From contig QANZ01017416.1 of assembly GCA_003254925.1 (NCBI GenBank), positions 14,504-78,503 on the forward strand: a stretch of 64,000 nt of DNA. The letters are read 5' to 3'. Made by a program: the position numbers and the translations under genes. The first letter of the stretch is position 1; the number at the start of each line of letters is the position of its first letter. Shown here one piece after another: positions 1-12,502 of this stretch. The notes under the pieces were generated by a model, which saw only the letters and a program-made list of their open reading frames with translations, did not search any database and was not told where the DNA came from. The stretch comes from Chamaecrista fasciculata (lineage: Eukaryota; Streptophyta; Magnoliopsida; Fabales; Fabaceae).

Positions 1-412
1 ACTTAAATATAATAAAATTTAAATATATCATGTCATAATTAAATTCATAAAGAGTCATTATAACATAATTATAGTCAAATAAACACAATAAGGAAATAAA
101 TCAATAAAAATATAAATCACAATCATACCAAAAATTAAAAAGGAAATAAACATCACAATCAAGTAAAAACAAAAGGAAATAAATTATAAAAGAAATAAAC
201 TTTTACCTAATTAACTAGGAAGAGCGTGCTTTATTTTCCTCCAAATTGGAGATTGAACGAACAACACACCACGCACTGAACACTGAAGCAGAGAAACAGA
301 GCAGGGATAGCAGCTAGGCTTGGAGATTAGTGAAGGAAGATGATTCAACCCTTTCTTTTTCTTTTAATCAAATCTAAAATGCCTTGTTTTGAGCAAAAAG
401 GGAGAAAATTTC
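1..412. other. AT-rich intergenic DNA, no gene seen
   Basis: Low-complexity AT-rich sequence. Open frames here have no recognisable motif and no plausible exon structure. Confidence 0.6.
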
Positions 413-753
413 ATGGGTTCAAACCGGCTCAACCCCCCAAACCGCCGGTTCAGTCCGGTTTGGGCAGTTTTCAGCCGGTTCCGACGGTTCACTCAACATA
501 TCAGATTTTTTTTTTAAAAAAAAAAAGAGGCAAAACGGCGCCGTTTTAAGGGAAAAAGGGGCAAAAAAAAATGTTTCGCCTGAACCGGCCGAACCCCTCA
601 AACCGTCGGTTCATGGCGGTTTTGGCGGTTCAACGTCGGTTCGAGCGGTTTTCGTCCGATTCTTTGCATGGCCGGTTTTCTCTGCGACTCGGACCGGACT
701 GGCCAGCGATTCCCGGTTCGACCGGTCGGACAGGCCGGTCCGGTTTTCCTAAC
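413..753. mobile_element. Degenerate GC-rich element of the AACCGG-rich hAT-like MITE type
   Basis: The block is packed with AACCGG/CCGGTT motifs in both orientations, unlike the AT-rich surroundings. Its right end, read on the minus strand (CATGGTTAGGAAAACCGG), resembles the terminus of the better preserved element at 14042-14518 (CAAGGTTATTAAAACCGG). The left end near 413 (CATGGGTTCAAACCGG) is a weaker match. No target-site duplication was found, so the limits are approximate. Open frames across it are by-products of the GC-rich repeats. Confidence 0.45.
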
Positions 754-787
754 CATGTTATTGAGTTCTCAACTTCTCTGCGGTGCC

Positions 788-984
788 GCCAACAAAGATT
801 GATTTGTTTAGTAAGAAATTAACTCATAATTTATAAAGTTGTGAGTTCGAATCTCGCTACTTTGTTAGTAGGTAATCTGTAAATATATCTATAAGCGCTC
901 ATAAAGCCTTAAGGTATGTCTTAGCTTCGGTGAATTCCCGAGACTCAACTCACCTAAATTTTTTTACTTAAAAAAAAAAAAAAA
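788..984 (+). mobile_element. tRNA-derived SINE, copy 1
   Basis: It has a Pol III B-box (GTTCGAATC at 845-853), a shared 3' body and a terminal A-run. It aligns by eye with the copies at 15997-16198 and 18535-18722, including the 5' start GCCAACAAA. The A-box region is degenerate and no target-site duplication was seen. Confidence 0.6.
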
Positions 985-1786
985 GACTTATGTGTGCTAT
1001 GTGCCTCACTTTTTCCTATACATTTCACTTCACCCTCCTCTTTCAATCAATCTCACGCTTCTTTCCCGTTTTCAGTATTTTCCATGAAAAGAATATGACC
1101 ACATATATGCTATTAATTCACTGTGACCACTAACACATGACTTGATACATACCTAACCAACTCGATATGCGACGCTTACTACACGGTTTTGCTAAATTTT
1201 CTGCATAATCAGTCATTAATTACATTTACTCATTCACATTCAGCTGAACTATGATCAATGAATCATTGGCTCCAATTTTTTTTTCTTAGAACCAGAGTAC
1301 TAATCATACAAAAGCTTAGATCATTGAGGTGAACTTTACTTTTATCAATAAAGTACCTTTCATACATACTTCTGATTCAAAAATAAGATATCATGTTAAA
1401 AAAACTTGGTTATTTATCAAATATTTTGGACTTCCTTAGTGACCATTGACACCATTTTACTTGAGAAATTCTGGAAACTTTCGCAGGATAGTATGATCAT
1501 CATTCATTGGAATACCAGAATAACATGCAATAGTTAATTACATAATACAAAAGCAATGCTTTCTGGAAAAAAAAAGTTTGGCAAAGATAATAATAATAAT
1601 CTTGATGGTTGTATATATATATATATATCATATATATAATTCTTGAGATTATACACTTTTCCCGCATCACATGCATTATTTGATGCATTCAAAAGAACAA
1701 AAACTCCATGCCTCTCACTCACCTTGTTCGATTGAGAGTCATCATCATCAAATCCCCGATCCAGCTTCTTCTAGTAATTCTAGGAC
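985..1786. other. Intergenic DNA with a short TA microsatellite
   Basis: AT-rich, with a TA run near 1613-1630. Nothing gene-like was recognised. Confidence 0.5.
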
Positions 1787-1913
1787 ATGTTTGGATTGAA
1801 GAGAACAAAAAAGAAAAACACATACACAAAAAAAAGAAAAAGGAAAAAAAAAGTAAAGAAACCTTTGGTTGCTTTGATGGATTGATTGATTCTCTTCGAT
1901 CCAACCACACCTA
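1787..1913. repeat. Short foldback repeat (MITE-like)
   Basis: The left end (TGTTTGGATTGAAGAGAA) matches the reverse complement of the right end (TGGTTGGATCGAAGAGAA) with few mismatches, around an A-rich centre. It lies just past the 3' end of the ATL gene. No clear target-site duplication. Confidence 0.45.
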
Positions 1914-1938
1914 AAATTAATCAAAGGCCAAAATCATA

Positions 1939-3087
1939 TCAGAAGCTTCTGACAGGAACATTTGACTTCCTCTGACTTCGACCATACCATGATGTCATTA
2001 GATGTTTCCCATTGTAAGATCTCGACCTCTTCATTGAAGCCCCTATTATCCTAAAAGACGAAGAATTGCTCTTTGAAACCCTCTTTAAAGAAGAAGAAGA
2101 TACAGTATTATTTGTATTAGTATTAGTAGCAACACCAGCAAGTGCAAGATTGATCTTTTGAACATAAGATTCATCCAAAGACACCGATCTTCTTCTTCCC
2201 TGTAAATTCTCCACATCTTCATTACTTGATGATCCTGATCCTTCTTCACTCTCTTCAACTTCTTCTTCAGTTTCTTCCACTCCTTCCTCTTCTCTTTCTC
2301 TTTCTCCTTCTTCAATTTGGGATCTTTCAGTGTTTTCCACAATATCAATATGGATCTCCCCTGACTCGCCGGAATTCCCAACACGTGGCTCCGGCGCGGC
2401 GGCGATGACGGTGGCGGGATTGGTAACAATCGGAGCTCGACAATTGGGGCAATTTGTATGAGATCGAAGCCAAGTATCAATACAAGGGAGATGAAAAGCG
2501 TGATTACACTTAGGCAAAAGTCTCAAACTTTCATCTTCTTCGAACTCACTCAAGCAAACAGAGCACTCTGTTCCATCAATCAAGCCCTCACCTTTCTTAT
2601 ACTTACACACAGTAATCGCCGAAATAATCGATTGCTGAAGACCCGTCGTGCGAATATACCATATGGGGTGGTCCAAAATAGGCCCATGGACGCCGCCGCC
2701 GTCGTCGTCGTCGTCGTCGCCGGCGTGCTCTGTTTCTTGAGTCGCCGCCGTACGACGCCGTCGTCGGCGGAGGTAAGGAGAGAGGAATCTGGCGTAGAAG
2801 GCGTAGCAGAAAACGAGGAGGAAAGCGGCGGCGAGGACGGCGATGAGAGAGAGTAAGAAGGTGGGGAGATTATGGGGTTTGGAGGAATGATCGAGATCTG
2901 GGTCGATGTAAGAAGAAGGAGGAGAGAGAGAGTCATTATAATTAGGAGGAGCGAGAGGGGAATCATCGGTGATGATTGAACATTTTTGGATGCAAGAGAG
3001 ACAATCGAGGGAAGCACAAGAGGAGTCTTTGAAGTGACAGTAGATAGTGCAGATTTGTTGTAGAAGTTGCCGGTGGTGGAGGGCCAT
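1939..3087 (-). CDS. RING-H2 finger E3 ubiquitin ligase, ATL54-like
   Basis: Intronless 382-residue protein of the plant ATL family: membrane-anchored E3 ligases that pass ubiquitin from E2 enzymes to substrates. The N-terminus is Cys-rich (residues 13-36). One hydrophobic segment lies at about 76-98, followed by a basic run (107-112) and an Asp-rich tract. A degenerate GLD-type motif (GLQQSII, 149-155) precedes the RING-H2 finger. All eight zinc ligands are present: C175, C178, C194, H196, H199, C202, C213, C216. The C-terminal half is Glu- and Ser-rich and probably disordered. Intronless structure and this domain order are normal for ATLs. [14 protein letters not shown] before the finger recalls the ATL51-55 group, ATL54 especially. 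The ATG at 3087 is used because it gives the usual short extracytosolic N-terminus. The substrate cannot be deduced. Confidence 0.92.
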   Translation of the reverse strand: MALHHRQLLQQICTIYCHFKDSSCASLDCLSCIQKCSIITDDSPLAPPNYNDSLSPPSSYIDPDLDHSSKPHNLPTFLLSLIAVLAAAFLLVFCYAFYARFLSPYLRRRRRRTAATQETEHAGDDDDDDGGGVHGPILDHPIWYIRTTGLQQSIISAITVCKYKKGEGLIDGTECSVCLSEFEEDESLRLLPKCNHAFHLPCIDTWLRSHTNCPNCRAPIVTNPATVIAAAPEPRVGNSGESGEIHIDIVENTERSQIEEGEREREEEGVEETEEEVEESEEGSGSSSNEDVENLQGRRRSVSLDESYVQKINLALAGVATNTNTNNTVSSSSLKRVSKSNSSSFRIIGASMKRSRSYNGKHLMTSWYGRSQRKSNVPVRSF

Positions 3088-3686
3088 GGCGGAGGAAGGA
3101 GGAGAGAGAAAGCATGGATCAAAGAGACATGAAGAGAGAGAAAGAGGAGGAAGGAAGAGAGATAAGGTTGGAATGGTTGAAAGTTTGACAAAATGAATTG
3201 ATTGAGAGAGTGATTAGCGCGTGGATTCTTTGACTTTTATGCTTTGTTGCCTTAAAAGTTAAAACCTTCTTCAAGTACTTTCATTCTCCATGGCGGCTCA
3301 GTCGGTGGATTTTCATCTCATCCCCCACTATTTTTCTTTATATTTATGGATTTATGCAACTTTTTTATATTTAGTAAACGTATTTTTGTTGTGAGAAATA
3401 TTAGTTTTTATTTTTATATTGCTGAATTAATAAACTAATTCTTGGATTTATAATATATTAATAAATTAATCTATGGATAATTAAAATACATTATTTATGA
3501 ATCTTTAAAATATTATAATTATTAACCAGTTAATCTTTAAATTTGTACTAAAAAAATATAAATTCAATTTAAATTTAAGATCAAATCGTATCAAGAATTA
3601 AATTTTTAACTATTATAATATTTTAATGATTAAATCAATATTAAAGATTAATTTAATGATTTAACGTAATTTTCAAAAAAAAAATG
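3088..3686. promoter_or_regulatory. Upstream region of the ATL gene, then AT-rich spacer
   Basis: The first 200 bases are purine-rich on the plus strand (pyrimidine-rich in the sense of the gene), as in many plant 5' leaders. No confident TATA box or other site could be assigned. The rest is AT-rich without features. Confidence 0.35.
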
Positions 3687-4115
3687 AGATAAATTATACT
3701 TTGATATTCTGTTCTATGGACCAATTTCACTTTGTTATTTTGTTCTTTCAAAAGTATCACTTTGGTACACGGTTCATTGCACCATTAACATTTTAGTACC
3801 TTCTTCTTTTAAAAGTGATATTTTGGCACCTTGTTCTTTTCACCGTTAAGACTTTGGTACCTTGTTCTTTCATGATTTGTTATCATGTTCTATCTTTTTT
3901 AGGGTACCAAAATGTTAACGGTGCAAAGGATAGAGTACCAAAATGTCAACAAAGTACCAAAGTGTTAACGGTGCAAAGAACAGAATACCAAAATATCAAC
4001 AAAGTGCCAAAATATTAACGGTGCAAAAAACAGGATACCAAAGTGTCACTTTTGAAATAGCAAGGTACCAAAGTGAAATCGGTCCATAGAATAGAGTAGT
4101 AAAATATAGTTTAGC
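3687..4115. mobile_element. Foldback element of the GGTACCAAAGTG family
   Basis: Left-arm sequence (tttggtacc, gttctttca, ccattaaca in order) returns in reverse complement on the right. The ends (GATAAATTATACTTTG and the complement of AAAATATAGTTTAGC) are imperfectly inverted. It is a relative of the better preserved copies at 27114-27511 and 29393-30017. No clear target-site duplication in the A-rich flanks. Confidence 0.6.
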
Positions 4116-4280
4116 CTAAAAAACTTTCAATAATGTTTTCTAGTCAATCATCAAATACTACAAGATTTTAAATTTTAAATTTTATTTAAATAATACCAAA
4201 TTACTTACTATTTGAATAAATTTTATTCTAAAAAATATTATACATTAGAAAATCAACTATATGCAAACTAAATTATAATT

Positions 4281-4856
4281 GGCAAAACACTCGTTCGTGC
4301 CTCTAACGTTTACGGTAATTTTCAGTTATGCCTCTAACGTTTCATTTGTGTTAGTTGTGCTCCCAATGTGAAACGTTAGTTTCAATTATGCCCCTACCCT
4401 CGTTAGTGTACCGTTTTTCGAAACTTTTGAGTTTCGATCCGTGTTCGTTTCAGTTTGTTTTGATAAATGAGTTTATGGGTACTCATTTTTGGCTCCTAAG
4501 GATCATTTTGCACATGGAAATTTTGAGAAAAATATTTCGTTTTACTGCATTTCGTTATGGTCCTTTTTAGGGTTCATCAGGTCTGATTTTCTTCGGATTT
4601 GGGGTTATTTTGAGCTTAATTTTTGAAATTGATCCAAGGAATCAAGTTTGTGATGTCCGAAAATTAAAACTCATGAAATTTGATGAAAACCGAGCTCAAA
4701 TCATGCGAAAATGGTGTTTTTTTTTTGTGTAAGATTGAAATTGGGGGCATAATTGAAACTAACGTTTCACATTGGGGCACAACTGACACAAATGAAACAT
4801 TATGAGCATAACTGAAAATCACCGCAAACTTTAGGGGCACGAAAAGGTGTTTTGTC
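4281..4856. mobile_element. Mutator-type MITE, 576 bp, 9-bp target-site duplication
   Basis: Inverted termini: the left begins GGCAAAACACTCGTTCGTGCC; the right ends GGCACGAAAAGGTGTTTTGTC. It is flanked by the perfect direct repeat ATTATAATT at 4272-4280 and 4857-4865. A 9-bp duplication with long inverted repeats is the Mutator-superfamily signature. The interior has no recognised coding sequence. The termini match those of 49220-49776 and, more loosely, 14550-14777. Confidence 0.8.
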
Positions 4857-4865
4857 ATTATAATT

Positions 4866-7800
4866 TATTGATGAAAATATTATGTTTGAACTTTCGAATA
4901 CTTAAATTGTCTACTCGGTGGACTTTATTAACGGATTAGTGCACTTTTACTTTAAATTGCCATTGAGAAAATCGTACTATATATGAATTAATCTTCCATA
5001 ATTTTAATTAATTTAATGTTGTAATTGAATAAATATTTAAAAAAAAGTTATGAGGAGGACTTTTTTTTTTGCCCAAATGAGGAGGAGTTAAACATGAACA
5101 TTTAAAAAGGTCAATGTATCATCCAAACTCCAAAGTGCAAACTCATTATTGAGAAGATAAATGTTGAATACTTGAATATTTTGATTATTTGACTCTTTTT
5201 TTAGGCCAACAACTCAGGGGAATACGTGAGAAATTGAATAAGAGGCCATGTGGATGAATTCTTTAGGCATCCAATAAAATAAAGAGGTTTACGTTTATTT
5301 ATTGAAATAGTATGTTTTTAAATTTAATTGTTAAAAAATAAAATTATAAAATATAATTTTTCAAAGATATTATTATGCTTAATTTGATTCTTTCATTGAA
5401 TATTTATCTAAAAAATATATTCTGACAAAAAAATTAAAATATATATGAAATGGAAAGATGTATTGATTCCAAGCAACTGTGTATCCTTTGAAGATGCCAA
5501 AGAATTTTGTGGCTTTCTTTCCCATTTTTTTTGGCACTAAATGCAATATCTACATCACTCTCATACTGCAAAAATGAGGTGTGTCTATCCACACCAAACA
5601 GAAAAACAAAAGAAAGTAAAAAAAAAAAAAGAAAAGACAAAGCCTTGAGAATAGATAAGCCTATCAAGAAAATCTAACTACACTTACACTCGGATGCAAC
5701 ATAAGTAAATCAATTAAACAAAGAGCCGATAAATTCAATTAGTTAATAACAAAACTACGATATCAAATATTGATTCTTATTATCATTTATTCCACAATTT
5801 TAATAATCCATCATAAAAAGCCTAAACAACTACGCAATATCAGCCTAAGTATTGTGTAGTTGTTCCAAAGGGCCTTTCGCCAATCCAAATCCCAATTTGT
5901 TTAGAAAATTGGCTTTTGAGACCTTGTTTTGGTCTTCTGCCTACACATTGAATATTTTTATCATAAAATATTTTTCATATTTTGCATTATGGTCTAAAAT
6001 TTTTTAGAAATCTTTTTTATTTGAATTTACACTAAATAAACAATTCAATCATTAAATAATGAAAATAAATTATTTATAATCTAAATAATTACAATCATCA
6101 ATTATTAAGTAATGAGACATTTACTACACTATAAAAAAAAATTAATGTTAAATAATGGGTTGATCCTGTAAAATTTCCATGTAATTGTCAAAATACATGG
6201 ATTAAAATGAAATTGATATTCATCAAAATTATGAAACCTCATAAAGAAATATCAAATTGAACAAACTATAATGGCCTTCAATTTCATAGTCACGCCTTTA
6301 ATGTAATTCCCCCCAAATTCTAGACGACTTAATGGTGGTTCAAATTCTAGGTTCTACGTTAAAAAAAAGACCTAGTTAGGTTTGTTGTTGTATGGCTTAC
6401 TATGCTATTAGGCATGGATGTGATTTGGAGGCTAAGAAACAAGGCGGTTCGCACGCGTCACGTTACTTCCTCGCAGAAGGCCATTATCATGATTGTTAGA
6501 ACTAAGAAGATTTATCGGAATATTTTTTATGCTTTATCTTCTACTTTTTGTTCTGTTTCGGATTATGTCATGTTGTCTTCTTTTGTTGCGTCGTCTAGTC
6601 ATGGTGGGTCGACCTTTGTTATTGACTTATTGGCCACTTTGATGTGGGCCTTATGCTCCTCCCCACTATGTAGTCTTGGTCGCCTGAAGTTTCGGACTCG
6701 CCTTTTGTTCACCGTTTTTTCAATCTTTTGCTCATTATCAAAAGAAGAATTCCAATATATATAAGAAGATAAACTCTAGAGGTCATGCAAAGTGAGCATT
6801 GATCTATTTCCTTAGTTCTAGCTACCCCTCTAAATGAGTGAGTGTGAAAATTTGCATATATTCTTGATATTGTTACAAATTGATAGTACATTAGATAATC
6901 GATTGTGGCATGTGACCGGTGCCATATCTAACGTTTATGTTATCATGTCAAATAATAGACAATATCTCTAGGACAAATCAATTGATATTTATTATTATTT
7001 GAAAACTAAATTGTGTATTCTCATCATCATTTAAGAACTAAATCATAAAAAATTCAAAGATAAAAGATAAATTTTTCTCAAATTTTCATCACCGTTCTTG
7101 TAGATGAGTTATTGAAGATAATTTTTTTAACAAAAATGTATATAAGAAGACTCGAATATTACACTTTGTTTACAGAAAATGAAGTACCTATACTATAACT
7201 AATCACCCATTAATTGATGTTAGATTGGCTTATGATTCCAAAAATAATAAATAAAATAAGGAAAAGGCATTTTCTTGAAGAAAAAGGTTAGAAAATGTCA
7301 AATATAGAGGCCACTATAAACATTTATAATTGCATGACAAAGATGCTAACAAGACTTTCTCAAACACTTCAAATACAAGATTACAAAGTGCTGCAACTGC
7401 CACCGAAATTTTAATTAACACGAAATAATTTTTTTAAAAAGCAAACACATCTTTAGTTGGTGAAATTTAATATTTCTAGTGATAAGGTTCTCCCATCAGA
7501 ACTTAATATTATATCATTCTATATTATTTAAACACATAATTCATGGAAAATTAAAAAAGACACCATATATATTTACAAAGAACAAAGAAAAATTACTAAA
7601 AGAAAATAGACTTCATGAAACCAAATAAACTATATTCAATGGTGTGTTAGGAGGTAGAAAGCTACTTTCATGTAAAACACAAGAAAATACAAGCTATTTT
7701 ATTATATATTCTGTTTGGAGACTTGAAATTGTGATGATAACATTCTTTTTCCGATCATTTTCTCTGCCGACAGAAAACAATTTATACATCAGAATTTTTT

Positions 7801-8109
7801 TTTTTTAAATTGTTATCTAGTGGCCCAGGCATGTACTGAGGTTATAGTCAAATAATTAATAATATCTTTATTGATGTTGTATTATTGTAAATATATAGCT
7901 GTACGTGTCAACTGATTGCTTTTTTTAAAAAAAAATAATTATTATGATTGTGAATAACATGAAAAGTTTAACACCTTCTGAAAATGAAAGCTTGAATTCA
8001 ATATATATATATATATATCATATCATATTAAATAAATAGAAAAGTATGGGAAATCCCTAGAAAAGTTAAATAATTTTTCTCCAATTTTTTAACTTTATTT
8101 TATATTTTA
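4866..8109. other. Gene-poor AT-rich region
   Basis: About 3.2 kb with no supported gene. The longest open frame (6402-6764, plus) has no recognised motif and no convincing splice context. Short TA and A/T runs occur, including a TA run near 8000-8018. Confidence 0.5.
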
Positions 8110-11008
8110 AAAATTTTCAGAAAGCCAAACCGCGCAGACAAAGGCCACTAGGGCCACAACACAGGGGCTATATCAGGGGAACGATAGAAACCTAAGGACA
8201 AACCTGAAACCCCCGGGGAAACAATATAAAAAGGACCAAGAGAAGGGCAACACACCCTCCCGAAACCCGACATGACAAGCAGGCTAGCGAGATGAAGAGC
8301 AAACAAGCTTGTTTTCCAACAGAGCCGCCTTAACCTTAACCGGAATGGAAGTAAACCAATTTAAAGAAACATGGGAGGATAAAGCCAACTTTGCTGCAAC
8401 ATGAGCCACCTTGTTTGCTGTTCTTCTCGCCCAAGCAACTTTAACCAGTGGCAGAGAAACCAAGTAAGCTTTGATAGAATGCATGAGAGAGACAAGCTAC
8501 CACGGCACCTCATCAGACTCGATGATGACCTGTTGAACTTCCAACGCTTCCACCATGCGTAAGGCTTCCAGGAGAGCAGAAGCTTCAGCATGGAGAGGGG
8601 AACAACACGGAACCCGTTTTGCAATACCAGTAAGAAGGTCCCCTTTTCTGTCTCTCACAACCACAGCAATCGAACCTCGCGCATTCTCCAAATCAGTTGC
8701 TGCATCAATGTTAAATTTGAGCACATCGCCACAAGGCGGGGACCATTTCTCATTTTGTATCAAAGGAACCTGAGGAGCCTGATGTCTGTGAGTAGCTTTG
8801 GCAGCCTGAAAAGCGGCATTCCTTTCAATAGCAACCTTGATAACGGACTCAGGAGAGACACTTCTTCCATCAAAAACAAACTGGTTCTTAGCAACCCAGA
8901 TAGACCAAAGAAGATTCAGAAATAAACCAACTAGACTCCCCTCAACATCATCAGCTTTCTTCAACGATACCAACTTGTCCTCAAACCAGTCTCGGAAGGG
9001 GAGATTAGCCCTTTGCTGGACAGCCCATTAAAGCGGGGATCCAAACCAAACCAACTTGACCCATTCGCAATGAAGAAAGAGGTGTTCGATCGATTCAGGA
9101 TGGTCATTACATATGGGGCAAAGATCATTCATACCAACCCTCCTCCTCACCAAATTCACTCTAACCGGCAGGGCATTCTTTAGGCATTTCCAACAGAAAA
9201 TTCTGATCTTTGGTGGAACATTAGCGGCCCAAACATAATTCCAGATGTTAGTGGGAGCGCCAGCAGAGGAAGAAGCATTATTTCCATTGTCCAAATACTC
9301 AGCTGCTTTATAATACCCCGATTTAACAGAGTAGTATCCATTCGTGGAATAAGACCAGTAAGCCTCATCCCGAGATAAATGTAGAGAAATAAGGACAGTT
9401 AAAATACGCCTTGCTAAGTCGTTTGGGAAAATTTGGAAGATTTTTCCAACATCCCAACCCGTCCCATCTTCCCTTAAAAGGCTATGTACCTTGAGGTCTC
9501 GATTACTGGGATCACCCGTCCAAATCCGATCCCCTGTAGGCAGCCATCTATCCCTCATCACTTTAACATCCTTCCCGTCGCGAATATGCCATCCCAATTG
9601 GGAAACGAGAAAATCCCTGCCCTTTAGCAAGCTATTCCACCCCCAAGAAGCATTTGTCTTCCTCTTTGCCTCCCAAACTGATTTGTCCGGGAAGTAAATC
9701 CCCTTCAAGACTTTAACCCAAAGAGCATCGGGGTTCTTGTCAATTCTCCAAATTTGTTTAGCCACTAGCGCCAGGTTCATGGCCTTAAGGTCCCTGATCC
9801 CAAGACCTCCATCCTTCTTGCTGCTCTGTAGCTTCCTCCAATTTACCCAGTGAATTCCTCTTTCTTTATTGCTCTGACTCCACCAGAACCGGGCCACCAT
9901 ACTTGAGATCTTCTCGCAAAAGGAGTTCGGAAGGATGAAGATGGACATGATATAAGTTGGTATTGCCTGTATAACCGATTTGATCATCACTTCCTTCCCC
10001 ACAGGCGAGAGGAGGCAAGCCTTCTATCCCTGAATCTTCTGCCAAATTTTATCCCTCAACCAATTTAAAGACTGAGCTTTAGATCTCTGCCACTCCCCTG
10101 GGAGTCCCAGATATCTCCCCGGGGAGTTGCAAATTGGCATCCTCAGGATCCTAGCAATCTCAGATTTCACATCATCCCTGACATCCTTGCTGAACATGAT
10201 ACCAGATTTTGCAACATTAATTCTCTGACCTGAGGCTGCAGAATAAGCATTCAGGACCTGTTGCAACTCATAAGCTTCCCTGGGCTCCGCTTTTGTTAGG
10301 ATCATAGAGTCATCCGCATAGAACAAATGGGAGAGGGTGGGGCCAGTTCTGGACAGCTTCAAACCCGACATCGCACCCGACTCCACAACGTGAGATAGAA
10401 GGGAGGATAAACCCTCAGCCGCAATAATGAAGATGTAGGGAGATAGCGGATCCCCCTGTCGCAGCCCCCTTTGCGGAATAATGGTGCTGCCCAACACACC
10501 ATTCAACTTGACTTTATAAGAAACCGAGGAGATACAACTCATAACCATGTTAATCCAATGCTCATTATATCCTAAAGCTCTGAGCATACCTTGGACAAAA
10601 GCACACTCCATTCTATCATAGGCTTTACTCATATCAAGTTTTGCCACCATCGCCTTCAAAGACCCCCTACAAGACCTTTTAAGCTTTTGGAACACTTCAT
10701 GAGCCACTGTGATATTATCTTGTATTTGCCGGCCTCGAATAAAAGCGCTCTGCGAATCACTAATAATCACCCCCATGGAATGTTTCATACGTTCAATCAT
10801 AACTTTTGAAATAATTTTGTAGATGAAGTTGTAGCAGCTGATCGGTCTGAAATGCCCAATCTCCTCCGGGTGCTGAATCTTAGGGACCAAAGTAATGTGA
10901 GTATCATTAATATTGGCAGGAAGGGTGGCCGTTTGGAAGAAATCTCTCATAGTACGAACCACGTCTTCCTTAATAAGATCCCAGTTACGTTGATAAAAGT
11001 GGCCAATA
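8110..11008 (-). mobile_element. 5'-truncated LINE (non-LTR retrotransposon)
   Basis: On the minus strand, one reading frame carries reverse transcriptase, then a zf-RVT-type Cys/His segment, then an RNase H-like domain, the order found in plant L1-type LINEs. The upstream endonuclease and any ORF1 are missing; homology stops near 11008, as in 5' truncation during target-primed insertion. The 3' end runs into T-rich plus-strand DNA around 8040-8130 rather than a clean poly(A) tail. No target-site duplication was identified, so both limits are approximate. Confidence 0.85.
8284..11006 (-). pseudogene. LINE polyprotein remnant: RT, zf-RVT, RNase H
   Basis: The frame stays open from about 11006 to 8284 except for three nonsense codons: TAG at 10024-10026, TAA at 9028-9030 and TAG at 8497-8499. 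No frameshift was found. The RT palm motif FYADD lies near 10308-10325 and the conserved RQGDPLSPYIF block upstream of it. The zf-RVT-like C-x2-C...H...H segment (CPICNDHPESIEHLFLH) is near 9075-9130. The RNase H part starts near 8775 (FNIDAATD). The interruptions mean the copy cannot make full-length enzyme. All three stops could have arisen by C-to-T change on one strand or the other, as expected from decay of methylated DNA; that is inference. Confidence 0.88.
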
Positions 11009-11036
11009 TAAAAGTTGACTGATATAGATATCTATA

Positions 11037-11645
11037 TTAATTTTTTTTTTTAGCAAGATATCTATATTAATATTGGCCTAAAATGAAACTCAGAACATTT
11101 TCAGCCCACTTTAACAAGCCCAAATAAAAATGAGTTGGATTTAGACTTTTTGAAACCCTGGCCCATTCTTTGTTGAATTTTCTTATTATTATGTTATATT
11201 ACTAAATTATGTATGTATTAAGCGTCATATATTTTATAGCGTCAATATNAATTTTTTTTTTTAGCAAGATATCTATATTAATATTGGCCTAAAATGAAAC
11301 TCAGAACATTTTCAGCCCACTTTAACAAGCCCAAATAAAAATGAGTTGGATTTAGACTTTTTGAAACCCTGGCCCATTCTTTGTTGAATTTTCTTATTAT
11401 TATGTTATATTACTAAATTATGTATGTATTAAGCGTCATATATTTTATAGCGTCAATATATATTAAAAAGGTTAATATTTTATATGGGCCTAAAATGAAA
11501 CTCAGAACATTTTCAGCCCACTTTAACAAGCCCAATTAAAAATGAGTTGGATTTAGACTTTTTGAAACCCTGGCCCATTCTTTGTTGAATTTTCTTATTA
11601 TTATGTTATATTACTAAATTATGTATGTATTAAGCGTCAATATAT
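11037..11645. repeat. Tandem repeat, about 3 copies of a 200-211 bp unit, with an N at a junction
   Basis: The phrase beginning ATGAAACTCAGAACATT recurs at 11082, 11293 and 11494, giving periods of 211 and 201 bp. Copies 1 and 2 look identical over their shared length; copy 3 differs at its start and at a few bases. The single N at 11249 sits exactly at the copy 1/copy 2 junction, which raises the chance that the repeat number is an assembly product. No coding content. Confidence 0.85.
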
Positions 11646-12180
11646 ATAACATAATTCTATTCGTTAACACTGTCTAAATATTTTTATTTACATATTAATA
11701 ATAAAATTCAAGAAATCAAATATATAAAACGAGGTAAGATCAGTCTAGTATGAAGGATTCATATCCTATTTTATAAAAAAAAAAATTAAAAAACTTTACC
11801 TTTTAAAATTTGAGTTTGTAATACTAATATTCGGAATTGATGAAATGGATAAGTTAGGAAGTGTACGTGGTTTGCTTTGAAGAGCAGAAAGGCTAAACTT
11901 AGAAGAAAACACAAATGACAAATCACACACTTCAAATAACTTGAACGTTTCCTATTATATATCACATTGCTTGGAGTAACCAAATTCACAATATGGAATT
12001 TTCCACCTTAATTATTTATTCCCTTCCTCTTTCTTTCTTTCTTTCTTCATGATTTTCTTATTATCATTTGATTTCTTCTTCCCACCCAAAAGTCCCATTA
12101 TTACAAGCAAAAAAAGTTGGCTATATATATATATATATATTCACATTTTAATATAAGATTGTGAAGAAGAATTAGAAGTG
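11646..12180. promoter_or_regulatory. Upstream region of the first five-exon gene
   Basis: AT-rich, with a CTTT-rich stretch at 12026-12047 and a TA run at 12123-12140. A TATA function for that run is possible but cannot be separated from the microsatellite. Confidence 0.3.
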
Positions 12181-12429
12181 ATGATGATGGTGAGCATGTT
12201 GAGAAGAGAAGCATATATGGCTCAGAATTTCAGATTTGTTCTTCAGCTTCTTCGTCCTACCAAGGTTGAATCTGATTATTATTATTATGGCAGATTTCAG
12301 AGAAATTATCGGATAATTTCACAATCTAAGCTTGCAAGTGGGTATAATTATTGGATGCATCCTGCCCTGCAATTTTTCACTACACATAGAACCATCACTG
12401 CTACTTCTTCTCGTTCTGCTGGGTATATT

Positions 12430-12502
<73 letters not shown>

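Noticed and set aside
340-822. Overlapping open frames in GC-rich DNA
   Set aside because: They follow from AACCGG motifs of a repeat element. No domain, intron structure or start context supports a gene.
6402-6764. 120-residue plus-strand frame
   Set aside because: No motif, low-quality composition and no neighbouring exons. A LINE-derived origin was considered but no RT or RNase H block is present.
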